A stretch of 64,000 nt of DNA from Glaciecola sp965658765 (GCA_965658765.1 CBFHTO010000007.1:1-64000); one strand, 5' to 3'. Numbered from the stretch's first letter, positions 35,092-44,320 are shown. The notes: generated by a model not told the origin, from the sequence alone. A program made the numbers and translations.

Positions 35092-35119
35092 CGAACTTAA
35101 TGCGAAAGCTTGAGTCAAT
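35092..35119 (+). promoter_or_regulatory. Sigma-E type promoter for rpoE (autoregulation)
   Basis: CGAACTT at 35092-35098 matches the sigma-E -35 consensus GGAACTT at six of seven positions. TCAAT at 35115-35119 resembles the -10 consensus TCAAA, and the spacer is 16 bases. It lies 55 bases before the rpoE start. Autoregulation of rpoE by sigma-E is established in E. coli, so this fits. Confidence 0.7.
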
Positions 35120-35173
35120 AGTAGCAACTTGCCCGCTGCCATGTAGAAAGTAGCGAAAGGAGAAATGGCATTA

Positions 35174-35752
35174 ATGAGCGAGCAAAAGACAGATCATGAG
35201 TTAGTAAAGTTAGTCCAAAGTGGTAATAAAAACGCGTTTAACCTCCTAGTTATTCGCCATCAGAATAAAGTTATGAATATTGTAGCTAGATATGTTAAAA
35301 ATTCAGGTGACGTGGCAGATGTCACTCAAGAAGCGTTTATTAAAGCTTACAGGGCATTGCCTAACTTTAGAGGTGACAGCGCTTTTTACACTTGGTTGTA
35401 TCGAATCGCGGTGAATTCAGCTAAGAATTACTTGACGTCGCAGGGGCGTAAGCCACCTGCTAGCGATGTAGACGCGCAAGAAGCTGATTTTTATGACGGG
35501 AGTGACGCGTTAAAAGAGAACGCATCACCGGAGAAAACTTTGCTTTCTAATGAACTACAAGCAAAATTATTTGCCACAATAGAGAGCTTGCCAGATGACC
35601 TACGAGCGGCAATTACACTGCGCGAGATAGAGGGTTTAAGCTATGAGGAAATCGCCGCAGTCATGGAATGTCCAGTTGGAACGGTGCGTTCAAGGATATT
35701 TAGAGCACGAGAAGCCATCGATAAAGTCATAGTGCCCTTGACTCAGAATTGA
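35174..35752 (+). CDS. rpoE: RNA polymerase sigma-E factor
   Basis: Sigma-E directs the envelope stress response. The 192-residue protein has region 2 (DVTQEAFIKAYRALPNFRGDSAFYTWLYRIAVN) and region 4 (LREIEGLSYEEIAAVMECPVGTVRSRIFRAREAI), very close to E. coli RpoE. I chose the second ATG, which gives the family start MSEQ. An ATG nine bases earlier lies only two bases from GGAG, too close for a good start. It heads rpoE-rseA-rseB-rseC, but rseA is 305 bases away, an unusually long gap. Confidence 0.96.
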   Translation: MSEQKTDHELVKLVQSGNKNAFNLLVIRHQNKVMNIVARYVKNSGDVADVTQEAFIKAYRALPNFRGDSAFYTWLYRIAVNSAKNYLTSQGRKPPASDVDAQEADFYDGSDALKENASPEKTLLSNELQAKLFATIESLPDDLRAAITLREIEGLSYEEIAAVMECPVGTVRSRIFRAREAIDKVIVPLTQN

Positions 35753-36057
35753 TGAATAGCGGAAAATAATCGTTAGACATTCAATGGGCATTGGTACGTG
35801 GATATTGAGCCGATAAAAGTTGCCGCAAAAAGCATGGAACGAAAGAATTGAAAGTACGTTTGAAATCCATGACCGCAAAAAAAGCAGGTAATGTAATACA
35901 CGGCGCTGAATTTGTTGAGATTAGGGCGTTAGCCACAAACATAGTCTCGTGTTCAAGTGTAGAAAAAATGAACTTGATGCATAGATAGATAGTCGTAGCG
36001 TCGTATTGAGAAAAACAAGTTAACATTAACAACAACGTTGTTTGGGAAAATAGGTGT
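35753..36057 (+). other. Long non-coding gap between rpoE and rseA
   Basis: I find no convincing gene here. The longest plus-strand candidate is a 39-codon frame starting ATGACCGCAAAA near 35869, without a Shine-Dalgarno. A 12-base perfect palindrome AACAACGTTGTT at 36031-36042 lies 15 bases before the rseA start. No terminator-like hairpin with a T run is visible. In E. coli the same gap is only about 30 bases. Confidence 0.5.
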
Positions 36058-36681
36058 ATGACACAAGAGTACGAAAACATTTCCGCATGGGTAGATGGTG
36101 ATTCGGTCGATGGTGATATAAGCGCTGAGGTGTTTAACGATCCAGTCCTTAGAGCTAAATGGAAAAGCTATCATCTCACAAGAGACCTATTGAGAAATGA
36201 CATGTCAAATGACGTTAGTTTCGATATCAGCGATAAAGTTGCCCAAGCTCTGCAGTCCGAGCTCGACATTGTGGCACCTAAACGCACATGGCGTGATACT
36301 CCATTAGGCGCGACTGTAGTACCTCTGATAAAACAAAGTGGACAATGGGCAGTAGCTGCTTGTGTTACTGCAATGGTGATCTTTGGTTATCAGACATTTA
36401 ATCAACCTGAGGTAACTCAACCATTTATGACCGCTCCTCCAGTAATTGGCCCTCAAGGTGGAATGGCTCCAGTTAGTTTGCAGCAGACAAGAGATGTAGA
36501 ACAAGACCGTATGACACAGCTTCTAGAGCAACGTCGTCAGATCAACGCCTTGATTCAAGATCATATGAGACAACAAAAGTTAAAGACGGTCATCAACAAA
36601 TCGTCCGCGCAAAGCGAAGTAACGAACTCTGATGCCTCAAATGGCGAAGACGGCAGTGGCGCTAATAGCTCAAACCAATAA
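36058..36681 (+). CDS. rseA: Anti-sigma-E factor RseA
   Basis: RseA holds sigma-E at the inner membrane until DegS and RseP cleave it. The 207-residue protein has the N-terminal sigma-binding domain (about 1-75, ENISAWVDGD, WKSYHLTRDLLR), one transmembrane helix at about 95-113, and a periplasmic tail. A Val138-Ser139 pair in the periplasmic part could correspond to the Val-Ser site cut by DegS in E. coli, but this is inference. The C-terminal 20 residues are Ser/Asn-rich. rseB starts one base after its stop codon. Confidence 0.93.
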   Translation: MTQEYENISAWVDGDSVDGDISAEVFNDPVLRAKWKSYHLTRDLLRNDMSNDVSFDISDKVAQALQSELDIVAPKRTWRDTPLGATVVPLIKQSGQWAVAACVTAMVIFGYQTFNQPEVTQPFMTAPPVIGPQGGMAPVSLQQTRDVEQDRMTQLLEQRRQINALIQDHMRQQKLKTVINKSSAQSEVTNSDASNGEDGSGANSSNQ

Positions 36682-36682
36682 A

Positions 36683-37798
36683 ATGGTACATCGAAGCCAT
36701 ACTGAAGAGCCTTATTGCGTTTTATCGCTTAAGGTTCTTTTTTTATTTTCGCTACTCATAGTAGGTCTTTCCTTCAAAGTTTTCGCCTTACCGCAAGTAT
36801 CAGGTGATGATAACAACCAAACAAAAGTATTATCCGAAAAATCAGATGGGTTAATTTCTGAGGTAGAAAATGACAATGAAGACTCAGCTCCAAGTCCAGT
36901 TTTGCCTACGACTGCGCAAGAGTGGATACAACGTCTATCTTCAATAAGCAGCTCTCTTTCTTACGAAGTTTCTTACGTTGTTTCAGCCCCAAATAAAGAA
37001 ACTTTGCCCTTTAAGTGGCGCCATGCAAAATTTGATAATGGTGATGTGATAGAACAACTTAGCCTTTTAAATGGACCGGGATACGAACAAATAAGAATAA
37101 ATAATAAGATAAGTGTTTTCGAGCCCGGTTTTAGCCCATATAGTGTTCGCGCGTTTGCGATAGACGGCCCTATACCACGCGCCTTTTTGCACGAACCTAG
37201 CGCTTTGTATGATGCTTACGATGTGTTGCTAATGGGCAGAGATCGAATTTCAGGGCGTATGTCGCAGCAAATCAGAGTAATTAGTAAAGACCAAACTCGT
37301 TATGGGTATCACCTATGGTTAGACGAAAAGACCGGAATGCTATTGAAACTTAATATGTATGATCTGGATGGTCGTTTGCTAGAACAAATACAAATTACTC
37401 AAGTGAGTATAGGGGATAGCGTGAAGTCATTTTTTGAAAATATTCAAAGTGACCAAATGCCTCCTGTTGTGTCTAATTCTCGAGGGGCTCAAGACCCTTT
37501 GCCTTGGACTTTATCTTATTTGCCGATTGGTATGCGGACCATAAAATCTAATCTACGTAGAGTTGCAGTTACAGGCCAAGCTGCTGAATATATGATGCTA
37601 AGCGATGGCTTAGTTGACGTCTCTGTATACGTGACTACTGCCTTACCGGGCGGACAAGATGAATTAAGTTTAGCAAATGATAGTACTTCGCTAGTTTCTT
37701 TGTCTAATGGGCGTATTCAAGTGACAGTGGTGGGTGAAGTTCCCATTAGCACCGCTGATAAGATTGCTAACTCAATTGTGCTCTCGGAGCTAAATTAA
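36683..37798 (+). CDS. rseB: Sigma-E regulatory protein RseB
   Basis: RseB is a periplasmic protein that binds RseA and blocks its cleavage until it senses mislocalised lipopolysaccharide or lipoprotein. I start at the ATG one base after the rseA stop, giving 371 residues. A signal peptide ends near residue 35 (FKVFA). The two-domain MucB/RseB fold is indicated by RISGRMSQQIRVISKDQTRYGYHLWLDEKTG and by SYLPIGM in the C-terminal part. The frame is open 17 codons upstream inside rseA, but that would bury the signal peptide. Confidence 0.92.
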   Translation: MVHRSHTEEPYCVLSLKVLFLFSLLIVGLSFKVFALPQVSGDDNNQTKVLSEKSDGLISEVENDNEDSAPSPVLPTTAQEWIQRLSSISSSLSYEVSYVVSAPNKETLPFKWRHAKFDNGDVIEQLSLLNGPGYEQIRINNKISVFEPGFSPYSVRAFAIDGPIPRAFLHEPSALYDAYDVLLMGRDRISGRMSQQIRVISKDQTRYGYHLWLDEKTGMLLKLNMYDLDGRLLEQIQITQVSIGDSVKSFFENIQSDQMPPVVSNSRGAQDPLPWTLSYLPIGMRTIKSNLRRVAVTGQAAEYMMLSDGLVDVSVYVTTALPGGQDELSLANDSTSLVSLSNGRIQVTVVGEVPISTADKIANSIVLSELN

Positions 37799-37826
37799 TG
37801 CAGACTCTATTGATTGAGATAATCAA

Positions 37827-38306
37827 ATGATTGAAGAAATAGGCAGAGTTGTTGCGCTCGAAGGGCCGAAAGCTTGGGTAGAAACACAAATCAAAACAAC
37901 TTGTACTAGTTGCAAAGCAAGTGATTCGTGTCCAACGAGCACGATAGCAAAAGCCTTTAATCCCCACAAAGAGCACATTTTAATAGAGCCAACTCAGCCA
38001 TTGAAAGTCGGGCAATATGTAAAAATTGGGATACATGAGTCAGCCTTGTTACAAGCATCTATCCTTATTTATTTGTTTCCTTTATTTGCTCTTATTTTAA
38101 GCGCTGTTGGAATAAAGTGGTTAATGCCTGCTTTGCACGAGTTAGGTATACTGTTTATAGCGAGCGGCTTCGCGTTTATTGCACTTTGGTTCGCGTCTCG
38201 CTATTCAAAAAAACATAAACACTTATATGCGCCAATCTTTTTAGGCGCGGTTAATTCTCAGGTAACGCTATTAAAAGGCGAGATACCTATGCAGAAACTA
38301 CACTGA
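37827..38306 (+). CDS. rseC: Sigma-E system protein RseC (MucC family)
   Basis: RseC is an inner-membrane protein of the sigma-E cluster, linked in other bacteria to redox and iron-sulfur functions. The 159-residue product has an N-terminal cytoplasmic domain with clustered cysteines (Cys26, Cys29 and Cys35 in TTCTSCKASDSC) and two transmembrane helices at about 75-95 and 103-125. It follows rseB by 28 bases. About 215 bases without an obvious gene separate it from lepA. Confidence 0.92.
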   Translation: MIEEIGRVVALEGPKAWVETQIKTTCTSCKASDSCPTSTIAKAFNPHKEHILIEPTQPLKVGQYVKIGIHESALLQASILIYLFPLFALILSAVGIKWLMPALHELGILFIASGFAFIALWFASRYSKKHKHLYAPIFLGAVNSQVTLLKGEIPMQKLH

Positions 38307-38523
38307 CATTCTTTGTAACATTTTCCGCACAGCACAATTCGAATTTTTCCTCAATACTATGCTCTTAAGATGGTAAATAGCTTTCTTTAGTCGCAATTTA
38401 GCTCTCAAAACGGTAATATCCGCATGTTTTTTATCGTGGCACAGATGCGCCATAAAGTTTTTATCATTTGTTTTTCCAAGGATAGGAAGAACTTCATTGA
38501 CATATTTAGGTACGTCTCAGTTT

Positions 38524-40320
38524 ATGCAACTTAAAAATATTCGCAATTTCAGTATCATTGCTCACATTGACCACGGGAAGTCGACTCTTTCAGATCGCTT
38601 AATTCAAGAATGTGGCGGTTTGACAAATCGAGAGATGGCTGAACAAGTTCTAGATTCAATGGACATCGAGCGAGAGCGTGGGATTACAATAAAAGCGCAA
38701 AGCGTAACATTGCTATATAAGGCAAAAGACGGCGAAATTTACCAATTAAACTTCATTGACACCCCTGGACATGTAGACTTTACATATGAGGTGTCACGCT
38801 CGTTAGCTGCATGTGAAGGCGCTTTATTGGTAGTCGATGCTGGTCAGGGCGTAGAAGCACAGACCTTAGCAAATTGTTACACTGCAATTGATCTAGACAT
38901 GGAAGTAGTTCCAATCTTAAATAAAATTGATTTACCTCAGGCCGAGCCCGACAGAGTAGCAGAAGAAATTGAAGACATCGTTGGCATCGACGCTATTGAT
39001 GCCGTGCGATGCTCAGCGAAGACTGGCGTCGGTATCATTGACGTATTAGAAGTCATTGTGAATCAAATACCGCCCCCGCTTGGTGACGCAGAAGCGCCGC
39101 TTGAAGCTCTTATCATTGACTCATGGTTTGATAATTATCAGGGTGTTGTTAGTTTAGTTAGGATCGTAAACGGTGAACTTAATTCAAAAGATAAAATTAA
39201 GATCATGTCAACTGGGCAAGTACATCAAGCAGATAAAATTGGTGTTTTTACGCCAAAGCAAACAGAAAAACCAACTCTGAAAACGGGTGAGGTAGGCTTT
39301 ATTATCGCGGGTATAAAAGAAATTCACGGTGCGCCAGTTGGCGATACAATTACCTTGGCAAAGCGTCCTGTAGAAAAAGCCTTGCCTGGATTTCAGAAAA
39401 TTAAACCCCAAGTTTATGCTGGTCTGTTTCCCGTTAGTTCAGACGATTACGAGGATTTTAGAGATGCGCTTGCTAAGTTAAGCCTGAACGACGCTTCACT
39501 ATTTTACGAGCCAGAGAGTTCTACTGCTTTGGGCTTTGGCTTCAGAATTGGCTTTTTGGGCATGTTGCATATGGAAATTATCCAAGAGCGGCTTGAGCGT
39601 GAGTATGACTTAGACCTAATTACGACCGCCCCGACAGTAATTTATGAAGTAAAAACCACCAAGGGTGACATAGTCAAAGTAGATAATCCTTCAAAGCTCC
39701 CTCCAATAAACGATATCGAAGAAATCAGAGAGCCTATTGTTACTGCAAATATATTGGTGCCGCAAGATTACTTAGGAAATGTCATTACATTATGTGTCGA
39801 GAAACGTGGCATGCAAACGAGCATGGTATATCATGGTAAACAAGTAGCAATTACTTATGACTTACCAATGGCCGAGGTGGTTTTAGACTTTTTCGATAGA
39901 TTAAAGTCAACGAGTCGAGGTTTTGCCTCTCTTGATTACAATTTTACGCGTTTTCAATCTGCCAATATGGTTCGACTTGACATACTTATTAACGCCGAAC
40001 GTGTGGATGCCCTAGCGATAATAACTCATAGGGATAACGCCGCTCATAGAGGTCGTGATTTGGTCGATAAACTTAAAGAGCTCATTCCTCGGCAAATGTT
40101 TGATATTGCTATTCAAGCGGCAATCGGAAATCAAATTGTGGCGCGAAGTACTGTCAAACAACTTCGTAAAAACGTTATCGCTAAGTGCTATGGTGGTGAT
40201 GTGAGCCGTAAGAAAAAGCTTCTTCAAAAACAAAAAGAAGGTAAAAAACGCATGAAGCAAGTAGGTAACGTAGAATTACCTCAAGATGCCTTCTTAGCAA
40301 TCCTAAAGGTGGATAATTAA
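38524..40320 (+). CDS. lepA: Elongation factor 4 (LepA)
   Basis: LepA is a ribosome-binding translational GTPase that influences initiation and back-translocation. The ATG at 38524 gives 598 residues. It shows the P loop AHIDHGKST (13-21), RERGITIKAQ, DTPGH, NKID, the EF-G-like domains, and the C-terminal SRKKKLLQKQKEGKKRMKQ. This start gives MQLKNIRNFS, matching the E. coli MKNIRNFS start. A TTG at 38497 has a better Shine-Dalgarno (AGGAAG, seven bases away) and would add nine residues, so the start is uncertain. lepB overlaps its stop by one base. Confidence 0.96.
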   Translation: MQLKNIRNFSIIAHIDHGKSTLSDRLIQECGGLTNREMAEQVLDSMDIERERGITIKAQSVTLLYKAKDGEIYQLNFIDTPGHVDFTYEVSRSLAACEGALLVVDAGQGVEAQTLANCYTAIDLDMEVVPILNKIDLPQAEPDRVAEEIEDIVGIDAIDAVRCSAKTGVGIIDVLEVIVNQIPPPLGDAEAPLEALIIDSWFDNYQGVVSLVRIVNGELNSKDKIKIMSTGQVHQADKIGVFTPKQTEKPTLKTGEVGFIIAGIKEIHGAPVGDTITLAKRPVEKALPGFQKIKPQVYAGLFPVSSDDYEDFRDALAKLSLNDASLFYEPESSTALGFGFRIGFLGMLHMEIIQERLEREYDLDLITTAPTVIYEVKTTKGDIVKVDNPSKLPPINDIEEIREPIVTANILVPQDYLGNVITLCVEKRGMQTSMVYHGKQVAITYDLPMAEVVLDFFDRLKSTSRGFASLDYNFTRFQSANMVRLDILINAERVDALAIITHRDNAAHRGRDLVDKLKELIPRQMFDIAIQAAIGNQIVARSTVKQLRKNVIAKCYGGDVSRKKKLLQKQKEGKKRMKQVGNVELPQDAFLAILKVDN

Positions 40321-41198
40321 TGGCGAATTATTTTTCAATATTTTTGGTGGCAGTGAGTTTTATTACAGGTGTTGTGTGGTTAGCGTATTCGCTCTTTTTT
40401 GCACCGAAGAAAAACAAGGCTAGCTTAAATGTTGATAGCGGTGGCTCAAGTGCACTTGCTCTCGATTCTGACGCAAGTGAGATGCCGCCGGCAGTTGACT
40501 TTTGTAAACAGATGTTCCCGATATTCTTCGGGGTCATGATTTTCCGCTCGTTTCTCTTTGAACCTTTTCAGATCCCTTCTGGCTCAATGTTCCCTACGCT
40601 ATTAGTGGGAGATTTTTTGTTAGTTGAAAAGTACGCTTATAGCCTGAAAGACCCTGTTGCACGCAATGAAATTTTAAAAACCGGTGAAGTCAAACGTGGA
40701 GACGTTGTCGTGTTTAAATATCCAGATGATCCGTCAATTGATTACATCAAACGAGTTGTAGGCTTACCAGGGGAGACTATTTATTATCGTGGCAAACGTA
40801 TTTTTATTCAAGCACCTTGTGAACAAGGAGCACCATGCCCACCAGAGCGCATAGTCGAACTGAACCCAGAGGGTCGGAGTGATTTTATGCAGGGCGGGAC
40901 ACGATTGACACTATTTACAGAGCAACTCGGTGAGGCGACACATCAAATTCTACAAAATCCTCGTCGGCTAGAAGCTCCAGGTAAATATGTTATCCCTGAG
41001 GGTGAGTATTTTGTTATGGGTGATAATCGCGATAACTCGCAGGATTCGCGTTTCTGGGGTTATGTACCGGAAGAAAACTTAGTCGGAAGAGCTGTGTTCG
41101 TGTGGATGAGCTTTGAATTTGGCCGTACGCCAGATGACTTCCTGCCTACATTTATCCCAACCGATGTCCGCTTTGAGCGTATAGGGGCGATTCAATAA
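40320..41198 (+). CDS. lepB: Signal peptidase I
   Basis: LepB cleaves signal peptides from exported proteins on the periplasmic face of the inner membrane. The 292-residue protein has two N-terminal membrane segments (about 4-26 and 66-80), the catalytic Ser89 in IPSGSM and the general base Lys144 in DYIKRVVGLPG. The boxes GDNRDNSQDSR and GRAVFVWMS are also present. It starts in the lepA stop codon (TAATG), and rnc follows four bases after its end, so lepA-lepB-rnc-era forms an operon. Confidence 0.96.
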   Translation: MANYFSIFLVAVSFITGVVWLAYSLFFAPKKNKASLNVDSGGSSALALDSDASEMPPAVDFCKQMFPIFFGVMIFRSFLFEPFQIPSGSMFPTLLVGDFLLVEKYAYSLKDPVARNEILKTGEVKRGDVVVFKYPDDPSIDYIKRVVGLPGETIYYRGKRIFIQAPCEQGAPCPPERIVELNPEGRSDFMQGGTRLTLFTEQLGEATHQILQNPRRLEAPGKYVIPEGEYFVMGDNRDNSQDSRFWGYVPEENLVGRAVFVWMSFEFGRTPDDFLPTFIPTDVRFERIGAIQ

Positions 41199-41202
41199 GC
41201 GC

Positions 41203-41883
41203 ATGAAAAAATTGTCAATCAATCAGAAGCTATTGGATAAATTGAATTACAAATTTTCAGATGCAAGTTTGCTTCAACAAGCCCTGACACACCGAAGCGC
41301 GAAGAAGCAACATAACGAGCGTCTGGAGTTTTTAGGCGATGCTGTGCTCGGCATGGTGATCGCAGATGCCGTATATCATAAGTTCCCTAAGTTGCCTGAG
41401 GGTAAGTTGACCCGCATGCGCTCCAACTTGGTCAAAGGCGAAACACTTGCAACAATTGCTAGAGAACTTGCTTTAGGCGAGCTAATTAGCCTTGGCTCTG
41501 GTGAAATGAAGAGCGGAGGACACCGCCGAGACTCGATACTCGCAGACGCGGTAGAGGCTATATTAGGCGCTATATACTTGGATTCTGGATTTGAGTCAGT
41601 CGAACGAGTTATTTTAGAGCTCTTCTCTAGTCGAATCGATAGTTTGGACCCAAGTATTCAAATTAAGGACAGTAAAACACAACTACAAGAATATTTGCAG
41701 TCTCGACAGTTGGATTTGCCTGAATATAACGTAATTGACGTAACCGGAAAGGACCATGCCCAAACTTTTACGGTTGAATGTGTTATACAGGCCTTAGAAC
41801 TTAATCGCAAAGGCGTTGGACGTAGTCGCCGGATCGCTGAGCAAACTGCGGCAAAGTCTGCATTAGAGAAAATTAACTCATGA
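41203..41883 (+). CDS. rnc: Ribonuclease III
   Basis: RNase III cuts double-stranded RNA in rRNA maturation and mRNA control. The 226-residue product has the catalytic signature ERLEFLGDAV at 39-48, further acidic residues in DAVEAILGAIYLD, and a C-terminal double-stranded RNA-binding domain from about 155 (KTQLQEYLQ to AAKSALEKI). Length and architecture match E. coli. It overlaps era by four bases (ATGA). Confidence 0.97.
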   Translation: MKKLSINQKLLDKLNYKFSDASLLQQALTHRSAKKQHNERLEFLGDAVLGMVIADAVYHKFPKLPEGKLTRMRSNLVKGETLATIARELALGELISLGSGEMKSGGHRRDSILADAVEAILGAIYLDSGFESVERVILELFSSRIDSLDPSIQIKDSKTQLQEYLQSRQLDLPEYNVIDVTGKDHAQTFTVECVIQALELNRKGVGRSRRIAEQTAAKSALEKINS

Positions 41884-42782
41884 TTGAAACACAATGCGGT
41901 ATGATCGCCATCGTCGGTAGACCAAATGTGGGTAAGTCGACCATTTTGAATCGAATTTTAGGTCAAAAAGTAAGCATTACTTCCCGTAAGCCACAAACTA
42001 CCCGCCATCGAATTATGGGTATAGATACCCAAGACAATAAACAAGCGGTATACGTTGATACGCCTGGATTGCACATTGAAGAAAAGCGTGCAATCAATCG
42101 TTTAATGAACAAAGCCGCATCAAGCTCTTTGGCCGATGTTTCTTTGGTTTTGTTTGTTGTAGAGGGTACCCGTTGGACTGAAGACGACGAGATGGTGCTC
42201 GAGAAAATCAAACAATCTGGACGTAAATGCTGGCTCATCGTCAATAAAATAGACAAGGTAAGTGAGCAAGGGGACTTATTAGATACACTTTCAGAATTAA
42301 ACAAAAAGCACGAATTTGCTCATTTATTGCCTATCTCTGCTAAGCAAGGAAAGCAAATTGAAAATCTTCGGCAATTAATATTTTCACAGTTGCCCGAAAG
42401 CGAGTTTATCTTTCCAGAGGATTACGTCACTGATCGTTCCTCACGCTTTATGGCCGCGGAGATCATTCGTGAAAAACTCATGCGTTTTACAGGAGATGAA
42501 CTTCCTTATTCAACTACCGTAGAAATTGAGCAATTTAAATTAACGGCCAGTGGTGTCTACCATATTCATGGCTTGATTTTAGTAGAAAGACCAAGCCAAA
42601 AGCCAATGGTCATAGGTAAAAATGGCGCCCATATAAAGACTATGGGTGCTGAGGCCCGAAAAGATATGGAACAGTTGTTTGATAACAAAGTATTCTTAGA
42701 ATTATGGGTAAAAGTCAAATCTGGTTGGGCAGACGATGAACGAGCCCTTCGCTCATTAGGGTATGAAGAAGACTATCGTTAA
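41880..42782 (+). CDS. era: GTPase Era
   Basis: Era is an essential GTPase that binds 16S rRNA during 30S assembly. The 300-residue protein has the G1 motif GRPNVGKS at 13-20, G3 DTPG, G4 NKID, and a C-terminal KH domain containing GKNGAHIKTMG. Its start overlaps the rnc stop, so translation is coupled. In E. coli, recO follows era. Here the next gene is pdxH, nine bases later. Confidence 0.97.
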   Translation: MIETQCGMIAIVGRPNVGKSTILNRILGQKVSITSRKPQTTRHRIMGIDTQDNKQAVYVDTPGLHIEEKRAINRLMNKAASSSLADVSLVLFVVEGTRWTEDDEMVLEKIKQSGRKCWLIVNKIDKVSEQGDLLDTLSELNKKHEFAHLLPISAKQGKQIENLRQLIFSQLPESEFIFPEDYVTDRSSRFMAAEIIREKLMRFTGDELPYSTTVEIEQFKLTASGVYHIHGLILVERPSQKPMVIGKNGAHIKTMGAEARKDMEQLFDNKVFLELWVKVKSGWADDERALRSLGYEEDYR

Positions 42783-42791
42783 GGTGAAAGA

Positions 42792-43433
42792 ATGAAACCG
42801 CTTCAGGATTTTCGTAAAGAATATAAGCTTGGCCGGCTTACTAAAGAGTCTTTGACTGAGCATCCTATCGACCTATTCGAAATATGGTTAAAGGACGCGA
42901 TTGACGCAGATATCCCAGATCCGAATGCCATGACGGTGGCAACTGTCGATGCCGATGGTCAGCCAAGTCAACGAATTGTTTTATTGAAAGACCTGAGCAA
43001 AGATGGTTTTGTTTTTTATACAAATCTAGGCAGTAAAAAAGCGAAAGATATAAAGGAAAATCAGAAGATTAGTTTGCATTTTCCTTGGCACTTCATTGAG
43101 CGTCAAGTAAAAGTCTTGGGTGTTGCTGAGGCATTGAGTCGAACCGAAGTTGCGAAATACTTTTTCTCACGACCTAAAGATAGCCAAATCGGTGCTTGGG
43201 CATCAAAGCAATCTTCCCCAATATCGACACGAGAATTATTGCTAACGCAATTCGCTCAGATGAAAGAGAAGTTTTCACAAGGTGAAGTACCTTTACCCGA
43301 CTTTTGGGGAGGTTACAGAATAGTTCCTCACCAAATTGAATTTTGGCAAGGTGGCGAGCATCGTTTACACGATCGGTTTGAATACTCTCTTAAGGAAAAT
43401 GCTGTTTGGGAGTATAAGCGCTTGATGCCATAG
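42792..43433 (+). CDS. pdxH: Pyridoxine/pyridoxamine 5'-phosphate oxidase
   Basis: PdxH makes pyridoxal 5'-phosphate with FMN as cofactor. The 213-residue protein has the FMN-binding SQRIVLLK and GFVFYTNLGSKKAKDI, plus the C-terminal signature FWQGGEHRLHDRFEY. Its length fits the family. AAGGTG lies before the ATG. It is nine bases after era, a spacing that suggests cotranscription. Confidence 0.95.
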   Translation: MKPLQDFRKEYKLGRLTKESLTEHPIDLFEIWLKDAIDADIPDPNAMTVATVDADGQPSQRIVLLKDLSKDGFVFYTNLGSKKAKDIKENQKISLHFPWHFIERQVKVLGVAEALSRTEVAKYFFSRPKDSQIGAWASKQSSPISTRELLLTQFAQMKEKFSQGEVPLPDFWGGYRIVPHQIEFWQGGEHRLHDRFEYSLKENAVWEYKRLMP

Positions 43434-43463
43434 CGCGCAGACCATTCTCTAAGGCATGCTAGA

Positions 43464-44291
43464 ATGATTGATAGCCATTGTCACATTGATTTACAGGTGT
43501 TTGAACAGTCGCGTTCAGACATTATCGAAAGCTGTAGAGAGCTAGGGATCCAAAAGTTATTAGTTCCTGGTCTAGGTCTTGAGCAGTTCCAAGGTCTAAT
43601 GAGTCTACAGCAACAATACAATATGTTAGACATCGCGATAGGGCTGCATCCTTATTTCCTTCCCGACATTTCAGATAGTGAATTTGAAATACAATTAGAT
43701 GACTTATGCAAGCTTGCAATAAAGCACAAGAGTAAGATTATCGCTGTAGGTGAATGTGGGCTTGATTTTAGTTTATGCGCTAAGCAAGCTAAAAAAGAAG
43801 ATAATATCACTGAGCAACCCCCGTCTTTTCGATACAGTGTTAAGAGACAGTACAGTGCACTGGAGACTCAAATCGATCTTGCTGCCGAACTTAAAAAGCC
43901 TCTAATATTGCATCACCGGCGCTCACACAATGAATTAATCAAATTACTGAAACAAAAACAATTTAGTCATGGGGGAGTTATACACGCGTTCAGTGGTTCG
44001 TATCAAACTGCACTCATATATCTCGATATGGGGTTTTATTTAGGTGTTGGCGGAACTATCACTTACGACCGAGCAAAGAAAACGAGAGCCAGTATTGAAC
44101 AAATACCACTGTGTAGCTTACTACTTGAGACTGATTCGCCTGATATGCCTTTGAGTGGTTTTCAAGGCGAAGTTAACACACCAACACAACTCCCGTTGGT
44201 GGCAAAAGCTTTATCCGAACTTAAGAATATAGACGTCACTCAGGTTATTGAAGAGACAACTGGAAACTATTATCGTTTGTTTCATTCGTGA
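43464..44291 (+). CDS. TatD-family metal-dependent hydrolase, YjjV type
   Basis: TatD proteins are metal-dependent nucleases with an amidohydrolase barrel. The 275-residue product has the metal site SHCHID at residues 3-8, GECGLDFS, HHRRSHNEL, HAFSGS and LLETDSPDMPL. The last motif and the sequence GVGGTITYDRAKKTR are closest to E. coli YjjV. An insertion around 110-130 (KQAKKEDNITEQPPSF) lengthens it slightly. AAGG lies nine bases before the ATG. The gene starts 30 bases after pdxH. Confidence 0.9.
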   Translation: MIDSHCHIDLQVFEQSRSDIIESCRELGIQKLLVPGLGLEQFQGLMSLQQQYNMLDIAIGLHPYFLPDISDSEFEIQLDDLCKLAIKHKSKIIAVGECGLDFSLCAKQAKKEDNITEQPPSFRYSVKRQYSALETQIDLAAELKKPLILHHRRSHNELIKLLKQKQFSHGGVIHAFSGSYQTALIYLDMGFYLGVGGTITYDRAKKTRASIEQIPLCSLLLETDSPDMPLSGFQGEVNTPTQLPLVAKALSELKNIDVTQVIEETTGNYYRLFHS

Positions 44292-44320
44292 AAGCGTTTT
44301 TTCCGTTATTGCGGTACTCG

